Assembly (NCBI GenBank): GCA_027943245.1 | Contig: JANDJZ010001747.1 | Location: 124,001-188,000, forward strand | DNA: 64,000 nt | Direction: 5' to 3' | Source of the DNA: Acanthamoeba sp. SK_2022b | Lineage: Eukaryota > Discosea > Longamoebia > Acanthamoebidae | Shown here: in pieces, positions 1 through 8,022 of the stretch | Position numbering within the stretch: the stretch's first letter is position 1 | How the letters are laid out: each line of letters starts with the position of its first letter | Position numbers and translations under genes: made by a program | The notes under the pieces: model-generated | What the model was told of the DNA's origin: nothing | Seen by the model: only the letters and a program-made list of their open reading frames with translations | Database searches by the model: none

Positions 1-726
1 GTAGTTCGGGGTTTTGCCGCCGCGCAGGATCACGTGCCCGTCCGGGTTGCCCTGCGTCTGCAGCAGGCAAACCTGGCCCGCCTGGTTGATGCCGACGAAG
101 CGGTGCGGCATAGCGGCGGCGCGCATGGCGTTGATGGCGGTGCCCAGACTGCCGTCGGTGCCGTTTTTGAACCCGACCGGCATCGACAGGCCGGAAGCCA
201 TTTCGCGGTGGGTCTGCGATTCGGTGGTGCGCGCGCCGATCGCCGACCAGCTGAACAAGTCCCCCAGGTACTGCGGGCTGTTCGGATCCAACGCTTCGGT
301 AGCCAACGGCAAGCCCATGCCCACCAGATCCAGCAACAGGCGACGCGCGATATGCAAGCCTGCTTCAACGTCAAACGAACCGTCCATGTACGGATCGTTG
401 ATCAAACCTTTCCAGCCGACAGTGGTTCTGGGTTTTTCAAAATAGACGCGCATAACGATATACAGCTGATCGCTCAAGTCAGCCGCCAGGGTTTTCAAAC
501 GACGGGCGTAGTCCAGCGCCGCATCCGGATCGTGGATCGAACAAGGCCCGCACACCACCAACAGGCGATGATCGCGCCCCTGCAAAATGTTGGCGATGGT
601 GTTGCGCGCGGTGGCGATTTCATTTTCGTCGTCGGCGCTAAGCGGGAACTGGTTCTTCAGCTCCTCCGGCGTGATGAGAACCTGTTCTGCACTGATATGT
701 ACGTTATTGAGCGCGTCTTTTTGCAT
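1..726 (-). CDS. aroF: 3-deoxy-7-phosphoheptulonate synthase, AroF type (C-terminus off the left edge)
   Basis: Catalyses condensation of phosphoenolpyruvate and erythrose 4-phosphate to DAHP, the first step of the shikimate pathway. The N-terminal 242 codons are present; class I enzymes have about 350-356. The start MQKDALNNVHI is almost the same as E. coli AroF, the tyrosine-sensitive isozyme, and differs from AroG and AroH. The VCGPCSIHD and GWKGLINDP motifs of class I DAHP synthases are visible. The ATG at 726 follows an AGGA ribosome binding site. Three TyrR-type boxes lie upstream, which also fits AroF. tyrA would be expected next, beyond the window. Confidence 0.97.
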   Translation of the reverse strand, partial: MQKDALNNVHISAEQVLITPEELKNQFPLSADDENEIATARNTIANILQGRDHRLLVVCGPCSIHDPDAALDYARRLKTLAADLSDQLYIVMRVYFEKPRTTVGWKGLINDPYMDGSFDVEAGLHIARRLLLDLVGMGLPLATEALDPNSPQYLGDLFSWSAIGARTTESQTHREMASGLSMPVGFKNGTDGSLGTAINAMRAAAMPHRFVGINQAGQVCLLQTQGNPDGHVILRGGKTPNY

Positions 727-788
727 GATGCTATTCCTGTCGTTTGGCGTTATGCGTTGAAATGGAACATTGAGCGTTTCAGGGCTCT

Positions 789-816
789 ACCTTATCACGC
801 GATGTAAAGATTTCAA
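789..816 (-). promoter_or_regulatory. Candidate sigma-70 promoter of aroF
   Basis: Read on the minus strand, TTGAAA (811-816) and TAAGGT (789-794) are separated by 16 bp, about 65 bp upstream of the aroF ATG. The proximal TyrR-like box (803-820) lies over the -35 region, which would suit repression. Assigned by eye; the start site is not known. Confidence 0.45.
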
Positions 817-820
817 TCCA
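803..820 (-). promoter_or_regulatory. TyrR-like box, promoter-proximal (weaker)
   Basis: An 18-bp site with a perfect TGTAAA left half and a poor right half, 9 of 12 matches to TGTAAA-N6-TTTACA. It keeps the G and C of the G-N14-C core that TyrR boxes require. Confidence 0.5.
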
Positions 821-825
821 ATTTC

Positions 826-843
826 CGTAAATAAAAAATTACC
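826..843 (-). promoter_or_regulatory. TyrR-like box, middle
   Basis: The site has GTAA-N8-TTAC symmetry, 9 of 12 matches to the TyrR consensus and the G-N14-C core. Its centre is 23 bp from the centre of the proximal box. The A-rich spacer is typical of such sites. Confidence 0.55.
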
Positions 844-976
844 GTGATTTATCCTATAAAAAAACATGTATAAAAACATCAGTAAAATAAAATTAAATTC
901 ATTTAATTCAATATAATAATTAAATAACAAGATCATCAAAACGCGCCTATGCTCCCTGCGAACCAAAACCCAAAAA

Positions 977-994
977 CGTAAACATATCTGTACA
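977..994 (-). promoter_or_regulatory. TyrR-like box, distal (best match)
   Basis: CGTAAA-N6-TGTACA matches the TyrR consensus at 10 of 12 positions and keeps the G-N14-C core. It lies about 160 bp upstream of the proximal box. E. coli aroF also has two close boxes and one distal box. The rest of the 727-1232 gap is A+T-rich and shows no other gene. Confidence 0.6.
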
Positions 995-1232
995 ATTAAT
1001 TTTTCAGGGAAGATACATCGCCCGTCTCGGCGCCCACGAACGGGCAGTAGCGGATACCGTCAGACTCAGCACGAAATGCCGCCGAAAGCGATGAATTTAA
1101 GTAGAATAAAAGCGAATAAATGAGGAATAAAAATTAAAAACTTAAGCTAATAGCGGCTATTTTTGTCGCCGAAGTGAACCGATATAATGTGACCGTCATC
1201 AACAATAACCACCCTTAACAACTGGATCCAAG

Positions 1233-1997
1233 ATGCTCTCTTCTCGCGCTCGTCGCGCTTTTCCGCTGTATATTTGCTGCTTAACGACTTTCACCAGTGT
1301 TTCAGCCCTTGCCGACAATACGCTTTTCACCGCGATGGACGATCCGGCCACCGCCAAGAAACCGTTCGAAGGCAACGTGCAGGCGGGCTACAACGCCCAG
1401 TCCGGCAACTCGCAAAGCTCCACCCTGTTGGCCAACACCAATATGACCTGGTTCAATACCGACGCGGCATATAGCCTGTGGGGGGCGGCCAACAACACCA
1501 CCTCCTCCAACGTGCGCTCGTCCGAAAAGTACCAGGCCGGTGGCCGTACGCGCTATAACCTGACCGATCGCAACTACCTGTTCGGCCAGGCCAGCTGGCT
1601 GAGCGACCGTTTCAACGGTTATGACTCGCGCTCCACGCTGACCGGCGGTTACGGCCGCCAACTCCTCAACGGGCCGCTCAGCGATCTGCGGGTGGAATTT
1701 GGTCCCGGCGTACGCCATGACGAATACCACGGCGGCGGCCGCTCGACCAAAGGGCTGGCCTACGGTGCGGCCAACTATTCCTATCAGCTGACCGACAACA
1801 CCAAGTTCATTCAGGGCGTTTCCGCGCTGGCGAACGAGGAAACCACGCTGAACTCGGAAAGCGCGTTGAACGTGGCGATCAACGATCGCTTCTCACTGCG
1901 CGTGGCCTACACCGTGACCTACAACAGCAAACCGCCGGCCTCCGCACCGAAAAACACCGATACCACCACCTCGGTCACGCTGGTCTACGGCCTGTAA
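1233..1997 (+). CDS. YdiY-like DUF481 outer-membrane protein
   Basis: A 254-residue protein with a Sec signal peptide: positive MLSSRARR start, hydrophobic core, likely cleavage after SALA near residue 27. The rest alternates polar and aromatic or hydrophobic residues as expected for beta strands and ends in an aromatic-hydrophobic C-terminus (LVYGL) typical of outer-membrane barrels. The pattern fits the DUF481 (YdiY) family, whose E. coli member is described as acid-inducible; its molecular role is unknown. It stands alone, with a strong terminator after it. The ribosome binding site is weak. The family call is from recognition only. Confidence 0.8.
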   Translation: MLSSRARRAFPLYICCLTTFTSVSALADNTLFTAMDDPATAKKPFEGNVQAGYNAQSGNSQSSTLLANTNMTWFNTDAAYSLWGAANNTTSSNVRSSEKYQAGGRTRYNLTDRNYLFGQASWLSDRFNGYDSRSTLTGGYGRQLLNGPLSDLRVEFGPGVRHDEYHGGGRSTKGLAYGAANYSYQLTDNTKFIQGVSALANEETTLNSESALNVAINDRFSLRVAYTVTYNSKPPASAPKNTDTTTSVTLVYGL

Positions 1998-2022
1998 TCT
2001 CCCCCCGCTCAGAATCTCTCGA

Positions 2023-2047
2023 AGCCCATCATCGATGGGCTTTTTTT
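2023..2047 (+). terminator. Rho-independent terminator of the YdiY-like gene
   Basis: An 8-bp perfect stem (AGCCCATC / GATGGGCT) with a 3-nt loop is followed by a run of seven T, 25 bp after the stop codon. Confidence 0.9.
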
Positions 2048-2098
2048 ATACCCGCCGCTCTCTCTTGCACAATCTGCTAAAAATATTCATCTCGCCCA

Positions 2099-2126
2099 TT
2101 GACGACTTTAGCAAATAGCTTAATAC
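2099..2126 (+). promoter_or_regulatory. Sigma-70 promoter of nucEDC
   Basis: TTGACG (2099-2104) and TAATAC (2121-2126) are separated by 16 bp. The -10 hexamer overlaps the LexA operator that follows, so LexA would block polymerase binding. The nucE start is about 120 bp downstream. Confidence 0.65.
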
Positions 2127-2143
2127 TGTATGCATATACAGTA
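2124..2143 (+). promoter_or_regulatory. LexA (SOS) operator of nucEDC
   Basis: This 20-bp site differs from the ideal TACTGTATATATATACAGTA only in the central two bases (GC instead of AT). It has complete CTGT and ACAG half sites. Together with the overlapping -10 element it predicts tight SOS control. Confidence 0.92.
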
Positions 2144-2246
2144 ATTATTATACAGCCTCGTGGCATGATGGATTTCGATAGCGAGTGGCCAACAACGCAT
2201 CGATAACCCCAGCTCCGAGAGACTGTAAACAAAGTGAGCATAAGCT

Positions 2247-2468
2247 ATGGAGAAAATCACCTCATTCATCACCTACGCCATGGCGCTGTTTCTCGCCTGG
2301 CTCGGCAGGCTCTCTCCGCAGGACATTGCCTTTTTAGTCGGTGCGGCGGTAGGAATCGGCACGTTTCTGGTGAACTGGTACTACCGACGTAAAAGCCTGC
2401 AGATCTTGAAGGCTATTGAGCGCAATGCGGCATCACGGAGGAAAATTTACGATGAGTGCAATCGTTAA
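2247..2468 (+). CDS. nucE: Holin-like small membrane protein NucE
   Basis: A 73-residue protein with two predicted membrane segments (about residues 6-23 and 28-45), then a positive tail (YYRRKS) in the cytoplasm. This is the layout of a class II phage holin. The next two genes are an endolysin and an Ogr-type activator, which matches the nucE-nucD-nucC operon known from S. marcescens, where NucE works as a holin and NucC activates nuclease and bacteriocin genes. The last 17 bases overlap the start of nucD, so translation is probably coupled. Expression should be SOS-induced from the LexA-covered promoter. Confidence 0.85.
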   Translation: MEKITSFITYAMALFLAWLGRLSPQDIAFLVGAAVGIGTFLVNWYYRRKSLQILKAIERNAASRRKIYDECNR

Positions 2469-2967
2469 GCGCTGCAGCGTCGCCGCCGTTTTGGCCATCG
2501 CCGTGCTGTTACCGTCATTTGGCGAGCTGCAAACCTCAGAAGCCGGCCTCAGGCTGATCGCCGATCTCGAAGGTTGCCGCCTGTCGCCTTACCAGTGCAG
2601 CGCCGGAGTGTGGACACAGGGCATTGGACACACCGCCGGCGTCATCCCGGGCCAGGCTATCGATGAGCGGCAAGCCGCTGTGGATTTGGTAGACGATGTT
2701 CGCCGCACCGAGCGTGGCATGGCCGCCTGCCTGCCGCAAACGCTCCCACAAGAAACCTATGACGCGGTGATCGCCTTCGCCTTCAACGTGGGCATCAGCG
2801 CCGCCTGCCACTCCACGCTGGTCACGCTGCTGCAGCAGCGCCAGTGGCAACAGGCTTGCGATCAGTTGCCACGTTGGGTTTACGTAAACGGAAAGAAAAA
2901 CAAGGGGCTGGAACAGCGACGCGCCACGGAACGCGCACTGTGCTTGCAAGGCATTGCCTCATCATGA
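2452..2967 (+). CDS. nucD: SAR endolysin (GH24 muramidase) NucD with a cysteine in the catalytic triad
   Basis: A 171-residue lysozyme cutting the glycan strands of peptidoglycan. Residues 9-23 form a weakly hydrophobic, Ala-rich signal-anchor-release segment. The usual Glu-8-Asp/Cys-5-Thr triad reads Glu40, Cys49, Thr55, with a further cysteine at 42 and one at 8 at the edge of the anchor. Phage P1 Lyz has the same arrangement; there the catalytic cysteine is locked in a disulfide until the anchor leaves the membrane and its own cysteine swaps the bond. A similar switch is inferred here. The start at 2452 is chosen for its GGAGGA site. It follows nucE with a 17-bp overlap. Confidence 0.9.
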   Translation: MSAIVKRCSVAAVLAIAVLLPSFGELQTSEAGLRLIADLEGCRLSPYQCSAGVWTQGIGHTAGVIPGQAIDERQAAVDLVDDVRRTERGMAACLPQTLPQETYDAVIAFAFNVGISAACHSTLVTLLQQRQWQQACDQLPRWVYVNGKKNKGLEQRRATERALCLQGIASS

Positions 2968-3032
2968 CGGGCTCGCTCGCCTAAGTGGTGATGCCACAAC
3001 AATTTCACTTAATTTGTTCAAGGGGGGTTCTT

Positions 3033-3260
3033 ATGATGCACTGTCCACTATGCGGTCACGTGGCCCACACTCGCTCCAGTCGCTATCTGAGCGAGTCGAC
3101 CAAAGAGCGTTACCATCAATGCCGCAACATCAACTGCAGCTGCACGTTCGCCACGCACGAATCCGTTGCACGGGTGATCGTCAAGCCCGGCGATGACATT
3201 GTCCCGGCGCAGCCGCACCCGCCGGAGAATCAGCATAAACAAAGCGCCGCCGCGCTGTAA
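3033..3260 (+). CDS. nucC: Ogr/Delta-family zinc-finger activator NucC
   Basis: A 75-residue protein beginning MMHCPLCGH, the signature of the P2 Ogr / P4 Delta late-gene activators, with a CxxC pair (4, 7) and a second pair near 30 and 35 that together bind zinc. The family contacts the RNA polymerase alpha subunit at promoters with a TGT-N12-ACA site. In S. marcescens NucC activates the extracellular nuclease gene and bacteriocin genes. The start at 3033 is preceded by AAGGGGGG and gives an N-terminus aligned with Ogr (MFHC). No nuclease gene lies in this window, so its targets are elsewhere. Confidence 0.92.
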   Translation: MMHCPLCGHVAHTRSSRYLSESTKERYHQCRNINCSCTFATHESVARVIVKPGDDIVPAQPHPPENQHKQSAAAL

Positions 3261-3263
3261 TGC

Positions 3264-3289
3264 AAAAAGCCTGCTGATGCAGGCTTTTT
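3264..3289 (+). terminator. Terminator of nucEDC
   Basis: A perfect 11-bp stem (AAAAAGCCTGC / GCAGGCTTTTT) with a TGAT loop, three bases after the nucC stop codon. The T tract is inside the stem, and it could work in both directions. Confidence 0.9.
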
Positions 3290-3344
3290 AATGTCGCTAC
3301 AACGTGGCCAAATCTCGCAAATGCAACGAAGCCGGATTTTCAGA

Positions 3345-3374
3345 TAAAAAAAGGGGTTGGCATAGGCCAACCCC
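3345..3374 (-). terminator. Terminator of the rpsP-rimM-trmD-rplS operon
   Basis: On the minus strand a 9-bp stem (GGGGTTGGC / GCCAACCCC) with a 4-nt loop is followed by seven U, just past the rplS stop codon. Confidence 0.92.
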
Positions 3375-3402
3375 TGATAACTATTAACTTTTGGATGCAG
3401 CG

Positions 3403-3774
<372 letters not shown>

Positions 3775-3807
3775 CTAGGTAAACTGATATATCGGTCCCG
3801 TCTGATG

Positions 3808-4575
3808 TCAGACGTTTCCTTCATAGTCCTGTTGCCTGGCCTGATGTTCCCGTTGGAACTCAGCCAGCAACACCGCTTGCTCGTCAGTCAGAGCTAGGCT
3901 TTCTAGAAGTTCAGGTCTTCTAAGCCAGGTTCGGCCCAGCGACTGCTTTAAGCGCCAGCGACGTATCTCGGCATGGTTGCCCGACAGTAGAACCGGCGGT
4001 ACTTCCATCCCTTCCAACACCTCTGGGCGGGTATAGTGCGGGCAGTCCAGCAATCCGTCGGCGAAGGAGTCTTCCTCCGCTGAGGCCTGATGGCCCAGCA
4101 CACCCGGTATGAAACGGGCAACTGAATCAATCAGGGTCATCGCCGGCAGTTCCCCGCCGCTGAGAACGTAATCGCCGATTGACCACTCTTCGTCAATTTC
4201 GGTTTGGATTACGCGCTCGTCTATCCCTTCGTAACGGCCGCACACCAGAATCATCTTCTGATTGGCCGCCAGTTCGCACACGCCGGTTTGATCCAGCTTG
4301 CGCCCCTGAGGTGACAGATAAATCACCTTTGCTCCCTCGCCTGCCGCTGCTTTCGCCGCATGAATGGCTTCCCGTAAAGGTTGCACCATCATCAGCATTC
4401 CCGGGCCGCCGCCATAAGGGCGATCGTCCACGGTGCGATGCCGGTCGTAGGTGAAGTCGCGAGGACTCCAACACTGCACGCTCAGCAGGCCATTTTTTAC
4501 TGCCCGGCCAGTCACCCCGTAATCGGTGATAGCGCGGAACATCTCAGGAAACAGGCTTACAATACCGATGAACAC
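3808..4575 (-). CDS. trmD: tRNA (guanine37-N1)-methyltransferase
   Basis: Uses S-adenosylmethionine to methylate G37 next to the anticodon, which prevents +1 frameshifting. The protein has 255 residues, the same length as E. coli TrmD. It starts [13 protein letters not shown] and carries the SPOUT trefoil-knot signatures GGGPGMLMM and [14 protein letters not shown]. It is third in the rpsP operon, 48 bp before rplS and 52 bp after rimM. Confidence 0.98.
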   Translation of the reverse strand: MFIGIVSLFPEMFRAITDYGVTGRAVKNGLLSVQCWSPRDFTYDRHRTVDDRPYGGGPGMLMMVQPLREAIHAAKAAAGEGAKVIYLSPQGRKLDQTGVCELAANQKMILVCGRYEGIDERVIQTEIDEEWSIGDYVLSGGELPAMTLIDSVARFIPGVLGHQASAEEDSFADGLLDCPHYTRPEVLEGMEVPPVLLSGNHAEIRRWRLKQSLGRTWLRRPELLESLALTDEQAVLLAEFQREHQARQQDYEGNV

Positions 4576-4627
4576 AAGCCAATCCCCTTACCGTTATTCC
4601 ACTTGCTTCGACCGTTTGATCCGGGGG

Positions 4628-5176
4628 TCAAAAACCAGGATCCCAATCTGCCTCAATCACGCGGGCAGTGAGATCGACTTTCTTGATAACCTGCCCATGA
4701 AGAAACGGAATCAACCGCTCCTTCATGCCGAACGCATCTTTCAGGTTCGCTTTCACAACCATCACATCGTTCGAGCCGGTTTCCATCATATCGATGACTT
4801 TACCCAGCTCGTAGCCGGCGGTGGTGACTACCTGGCAGCCCATCAGGTCTTTCCAGTAGTAATCGTCACCCTCCAGCGGAGGAAGTTGCTCAGAATCCAC
4901 CATAATCTCGCGATTAGTCAGCAGATTCGCCGCGTCCCGATCGTCAATGCCTTTGACCTTGATGATCAGATCCTGACTGTGGCGCTTCCAGTCTTCCAAC
5001 TCGATATGCTGCCATTGACCCGCCTGCTGGATAAACCACGGCTGATAGTCAAAAATGCTTTCGGCGTTCTCGGTGGATGAAAACACTCTGAGCCAACCAC
5101 GAATGCCGTAAGCGGACCCCATTTTACCGAGTACAATCGGCTGCTTAGGCGCTACCGGTTTGAGTTGCTTGCTCAT
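4628..5176 (-). CDS. rimM: Ribosome maturation factor RimM
   Basis: A 182-residue 16S processing factor that helps assemble the 30S head by binding ribosomal protein S19. The N-terminal RimM barrel ([17 protein letters not shown]) and the C-terminal PRC barrel ([11 protein letters not shown]) are clear, and the protein ends EADWDPGF as in E. coli. The start at 5176 (MSKQL) matches the E. coli N-terminus; an in-frame ATG three codons upstream is less likely. It lies 18 bp after rpsP. Confidence 0.97.
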   Translation of the reverse strand: MSKQLKPVAPKQPIVLGKMGSAYGIRGWLRVFSSTENAESIFDYQPWFIQQAGQWQHIELEDWKRHSQDLIIKVKGIDDRDAANLLTNREIMVDSEQLPPLEGDDYYWKDLMGCQVVTTAGYELGKVIDMMETGSNDVMVVKANLKDAFGMKERLIPFLHGQVIKKVDLTARVIEADWDPGF

Positions 5177-5194
5177 TGCCACCACCGCGACAGA

Positions 5195-5443
5195 TTAAGC
5201 TGCTTTCTTAGCGTCTTTGATCAGCGCGTGAACGCGATCAGAAACGGTTGCACCCAGACCAACCCAGTGCTCGATGCGGTCCAGGTCCAGACGCAGTGCT
5301 TCAGCCTGACCGGAAGCGATCGGGTTGAAGAAGCCTACGCGCTCGATGAAACGACCATCACGAGCGTTGCGGCTGTCGGTCACTACTACTTGATAGAACG
5401 GACGCTTTTTAGCGCCGCCACGTGCCAAACGAATTGTTACCAT
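5195..5443 (-). CDS. rpsP: 30S ribosomal protein S16
   Basis: An 82-residue protein of the small subunit body. [20 protein letters not shown] is the standard bS16 start, and its length equals E. coli S16. The ATG at 5443 follows AAAGAGG; a longer reading frame runs upstream through the leader hairpin and is not the gene. It is the first gene of the operon. Confidence 0.98.
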   Translation of the reverse strand: MVTIRLARGGAKKRPFYQVVVTDSRNARDGRFIERVGFFNPIASGQAEALRLDLDRIEHWVGLGATVSDRVHALIKDAKKAA

Positions 5444-5462
5444 AACATCCTCTTTAGTTAAT

Positions 5463-5497
5463 AAAACAGCCGGGCCCCATTGAGGGACGGGGCCCGG
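5463..5497 (-). terminator. Hairpin in the rpsP leader (terminator or attenuator)
   Basis: On the minus strand a perfect 9-bp G+C stem (CCGGGCCCC / GGGGCCCGG, 10-nt loop) is followed by CTGTTTTATT. It sits between ffh and rpsP, 20-55 bp before the rpsP start. It may end ffh transcripts, partly attenuate the rpsP operon, or both. The U tract is interrupted, so incomplete termination is likely. Confidence 0.6.
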
Positions 5498-5657
5498 TTG
5501 CAATATAAAAAGCCCGAAAATTTTACTCATTTTGGCGCAAAAAGCAATCTAAAGCGTCGATCGCAGGGGACAACTTTTGCAGCCTGTCAAATTTCGGGCG
5601 GTTTTCACCGCGAACGGCGAATGCTGAAAGCGCCCGCACTCGGCGTGCGGAGGCCCA

Positions 5658-7019
5658 TCAGCGGCCTGGGAAGCCCGGCGGCATCATACCTTTCATGCCG
5701 CGCATCATCTTCGCCATACCGCCTTTCTTCATCTTCTTCATCATACGCTGCATTTCGTCGAACTGCTTCAGCAAGCGGTTGACGTCCTGCACCTGCATGC
5801 CGGCCCCCATCGCGATGCGGCGCTTGCGCGAGCCCTTGATGATTTCCGGTTTGGCGCGCTCTTTCAGCGTCATCGAGTTGATGATCGCCTCCATGCGCAC
5901 CAGCACTTTATCGTCCATCTGCGACTTGACGTTGTCCGGCAGCTGGCCGGCGCCCGGCAGCTTGCTCAGCATGTTGGCCATGCCGCCCATGTTGCGCATC
6001 TGCTTGAGCTGCTCCAGGAAGTCGGTCAGATCGAAACCGTCACCCTTCTTCAGCTTGTTGGCCAACTTCTCCGCCTGCTCGCGGTCGACCTTGCTTTCGA
6101 TATCTTCGATCAGCGACAGCACGTCGCCCATGCCCAGGATGCGCGATGCCACGCGATCCGGGTAGAACGGCTCCAGCGCTTCGGTCTTCTCGCCCACGCC
6201 GAGGAATTTGATCGGCTTGCCGGTGATATGACGGATGGACAGCGCGGCACCGCCGCGCGCGTCGCCGTCGACCTTGGTCAGCACCACGCCGGTCAGCGGC
6301 AGCGCTTCGTTAAACGCCTTGGCGGTATTGGCGGCGTCCTGGCCGGTCATGGCGTCGACCACGAACAGGGTTTCCACCGGCTTGATCGCCGCGTGCACCT
6401 GTTTGATCTCGTCCATCATCGCTTCGTCAACGTGCAAACGGCCGGCGGTATCGACGATCAGTACGTCGTAGAACTTCAGCTTGGCCTGTTGCAGCGCGCG
6501 ATTGACGATGTCGATCGGTTTTTCTTTGACGTCAGACGGGAAGAAATCGATGCCGACGCCTTCCGCCAGCGTTTCCAGCTGTTTGATCGCCGCCGGGCGA
6601 TAAACGTCCGCGGAAACCACCAACACTTTCTTCTTCTGTTTTTCTTTCAGGAATTTGCCGAGTTTACCGACGCTGGTGGTTTTACCGGCACCCTGCAAGC
6701 CCGCCATCAGCACCACCGCCGGCGGCTGGGCCGCCAGATTCAGCTCGGTGTTGACTTCGCCCATCGCGGCGATCAGCTCGCCTTTGACGATCTTGACGAA
6801 CTCCTGCCCCGGCGTCAGGCTCTTGTTGACTTCATGGCCGACCGCGCTCTCTTTGACGCGGTTGATGAAGTCGCGCACCACCGGCAGCGCAACGTCCGCT
6901 TCCAGCAATGCCATACGCACTTCACGCAGGGTTTCCTTGATATTCTCTTCGGTCAGCCGCCCGCGGCCGCTGATATTGCGCAACGTGCGCGACAATCGAT
7001 CGGTTAAATTTTCAAACAT
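5658..7019 (-). CDS. ffh: Signal recognition particle protein Ffh (SRP54)
   Basis: The GTPase of the bacterial signal recognition particle: it binds 4.5S RNA and nascent membrane proteins and docks them to FtsY. The protein has 453 residues as in E. coli. The N domain is followed by the G domain with its P-loop GLQGAGKTT (about 107-115), DTAGR and TKVDGDARGG motifs, then the methionine-rich M domain from about residue 330, ending MMPPGFPGR. The start at 7019 (MFENLTDRL) matches E. coli; the upstream in-frame ATG does not. Divergent from ypjD. Confidence 0.98.
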   Translation of the reverse strand: MFENLTDRLSRTLRNISGRGRLTEENIKETLREVRMALLEADVALPVVRDFINRVKESAVGHEVNKSLTPGQEFVKIVKGELIAAMGEVNTELNLAAQPPAVVLMAGLQGAGKTTSVGKLGKFLKEKQKKKVLVVSADVYRPAAIKQLETLAEGVGIDFFPSDVKEKPIDIVNRALQQAKLKFYDVLIVDTAGRLHVDEAMMDEIKQVHAAIKPVETLFVVDAMTGQDAANTAKAFNEALPLTGVVLTKVDGDARGGAALSIRHITGKPIKFLGVGEKTEALEPFYPDRVASRILGMGDVLSLIEDIESKVDREQAEKLANKLKKGDGFDLTDFLEQLKQMRNMGGMANMLSKLPGAGQLPDNVKSQMDDKVLVRMEAIINSMTLKERAKPEIIKGSRKRRIAMGAGMQVQDVNRLLKQFDEMQRMMKKMKKGGMAKMMRGMKGMMPPGFPGR

Positions 7020-7188
7020 CGTCTCATGCTCAACGTGTAATGACAGGCCGCTCCGGCGACACAATTGCGCCGATGATAACACGAAGCGCGGCGGATCTCT
7101 GCCTCAGCGTTGGAGATAGGTTGGAGTGAAACGCGCGCAACGTTATACTGACACTCCAATTAACCACGCCGAAGCAAAATTAAACGCT

Positions 7189-7980
7189 ATGCCAGTTTTC
7201 TCCATTGTGGCTTTGATGGCCTACCTGCTCAGCCTTGGACTGATCATTCCCAGCTTGTTGCGGAAGAACAGCGCATACCGTCGGCTTGCCCTCGTCTCGG
7301 CGGTGGTGGCGCTGATTTGCCATGCCATCGCGCTGCAGCAGCGCATCTTTGACGTCAGCGCCGGGCAGAATCTCAGCCTGCTGAACATTGGCTCCATCGT
7401 CAGCCTGATCATCTGCTCGGTGATGACCTTCGTCGCCTCGCGCGACCGCGGCTGGTTCCTGCTGCCGATCGTCTACAGCTTCGCGATGATCAACCTGGCC
7501 TTCGCCAGCTTCATGCCCGGCGAGTTCATCACTCACCTGGAAGCCAGCCCGGAACTGATGGTGCATATCGGCCTGGCGCTGTTCTCTTACGCTACCCTGA
7601 TCATCGCCGCGCTCTACGCCTTGCAGCTCGCCTGGCTCGATTACCTTCTGAAAAACAAGAAGTTGACCTTTAGCGCCGACATGCCGCCGCTGAGGAGCAT
7701 CGAGCGCAAGATGTTCCATATCACCCAGATCGGCGTGGTGCTGCTGACGCTCACCCTGTGCACCGGCTTGCTGTACATGGATAATCTGTTCAGCAAAGAG
7801 AACGTGCATAAAGCCGTGCTGTCGATCATGGCCTGGTTCGTGTATATCGTGCTGTTGTGGGGCCATTACCATGAAGGCTGGCGCGGCCGCCGCGTCGTCT
7901 GGTTCAGCTTCGCCGGCGCCTTCCTGCTGACGCTTGCCTACTTCGGCAGCCGTCTGATTCAGCAGGTGATGGTGCGCTAA
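7189..7980 (+). CDS. ypjD: YpjD, CcsA/HemX-type inner-membrane protein
   Basis: A 263-residue protein with about eight membrane segments, starting directly in a membrane helix (MPVFSIVALMAYLLSLGL). It belongs to the cytochrome c assembly (CcsA / HemX-like) superfamily; a WGHYHEG motif near the C-terminus resembles the Trp/His-rich heme-handling loops of that group. In E. coli it is also placed between ffh and yfjD. Its precise function is not established. The start at 7189 matches the E. coli protein; an upstream in-frame ATG would add 21 residues without similarity. Confidence 0.9.
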   Translation: MPVFSIVALMAYLLSLGLIIPSLLRKNSAYRRLALVSAVVALICHAIALQQRIFDVSAGQNLSLLNIGSIVSLIICSVMTFVASRDRGWFLLPIVYSFAMINLAFASFMPGEFITHLEASPELMVHIGLALFSYATLIIAALYALQLAWLDYLLKNKKLTFSADMPPLRSIERKMFHITQIGVVLLTLTLCTGLLYMDNLFSKENVHKAVLSIMAWFVYIVLLWGHYHEGWRGRRVVWFSFAGAFLLTLAYFGSRLIQQVMVR

Positions 7981-8022
7981 GCCAGCCCGGCTCAATTCTC
8001 CCTCTCTATAAGGAATACTGCA

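Noticed and set aside
2139..2155. Possible second LexA box overlapping the first at nucEDC
   Set aside because: Only one half site (ATACAG) is good; the other half lacks CTGT.
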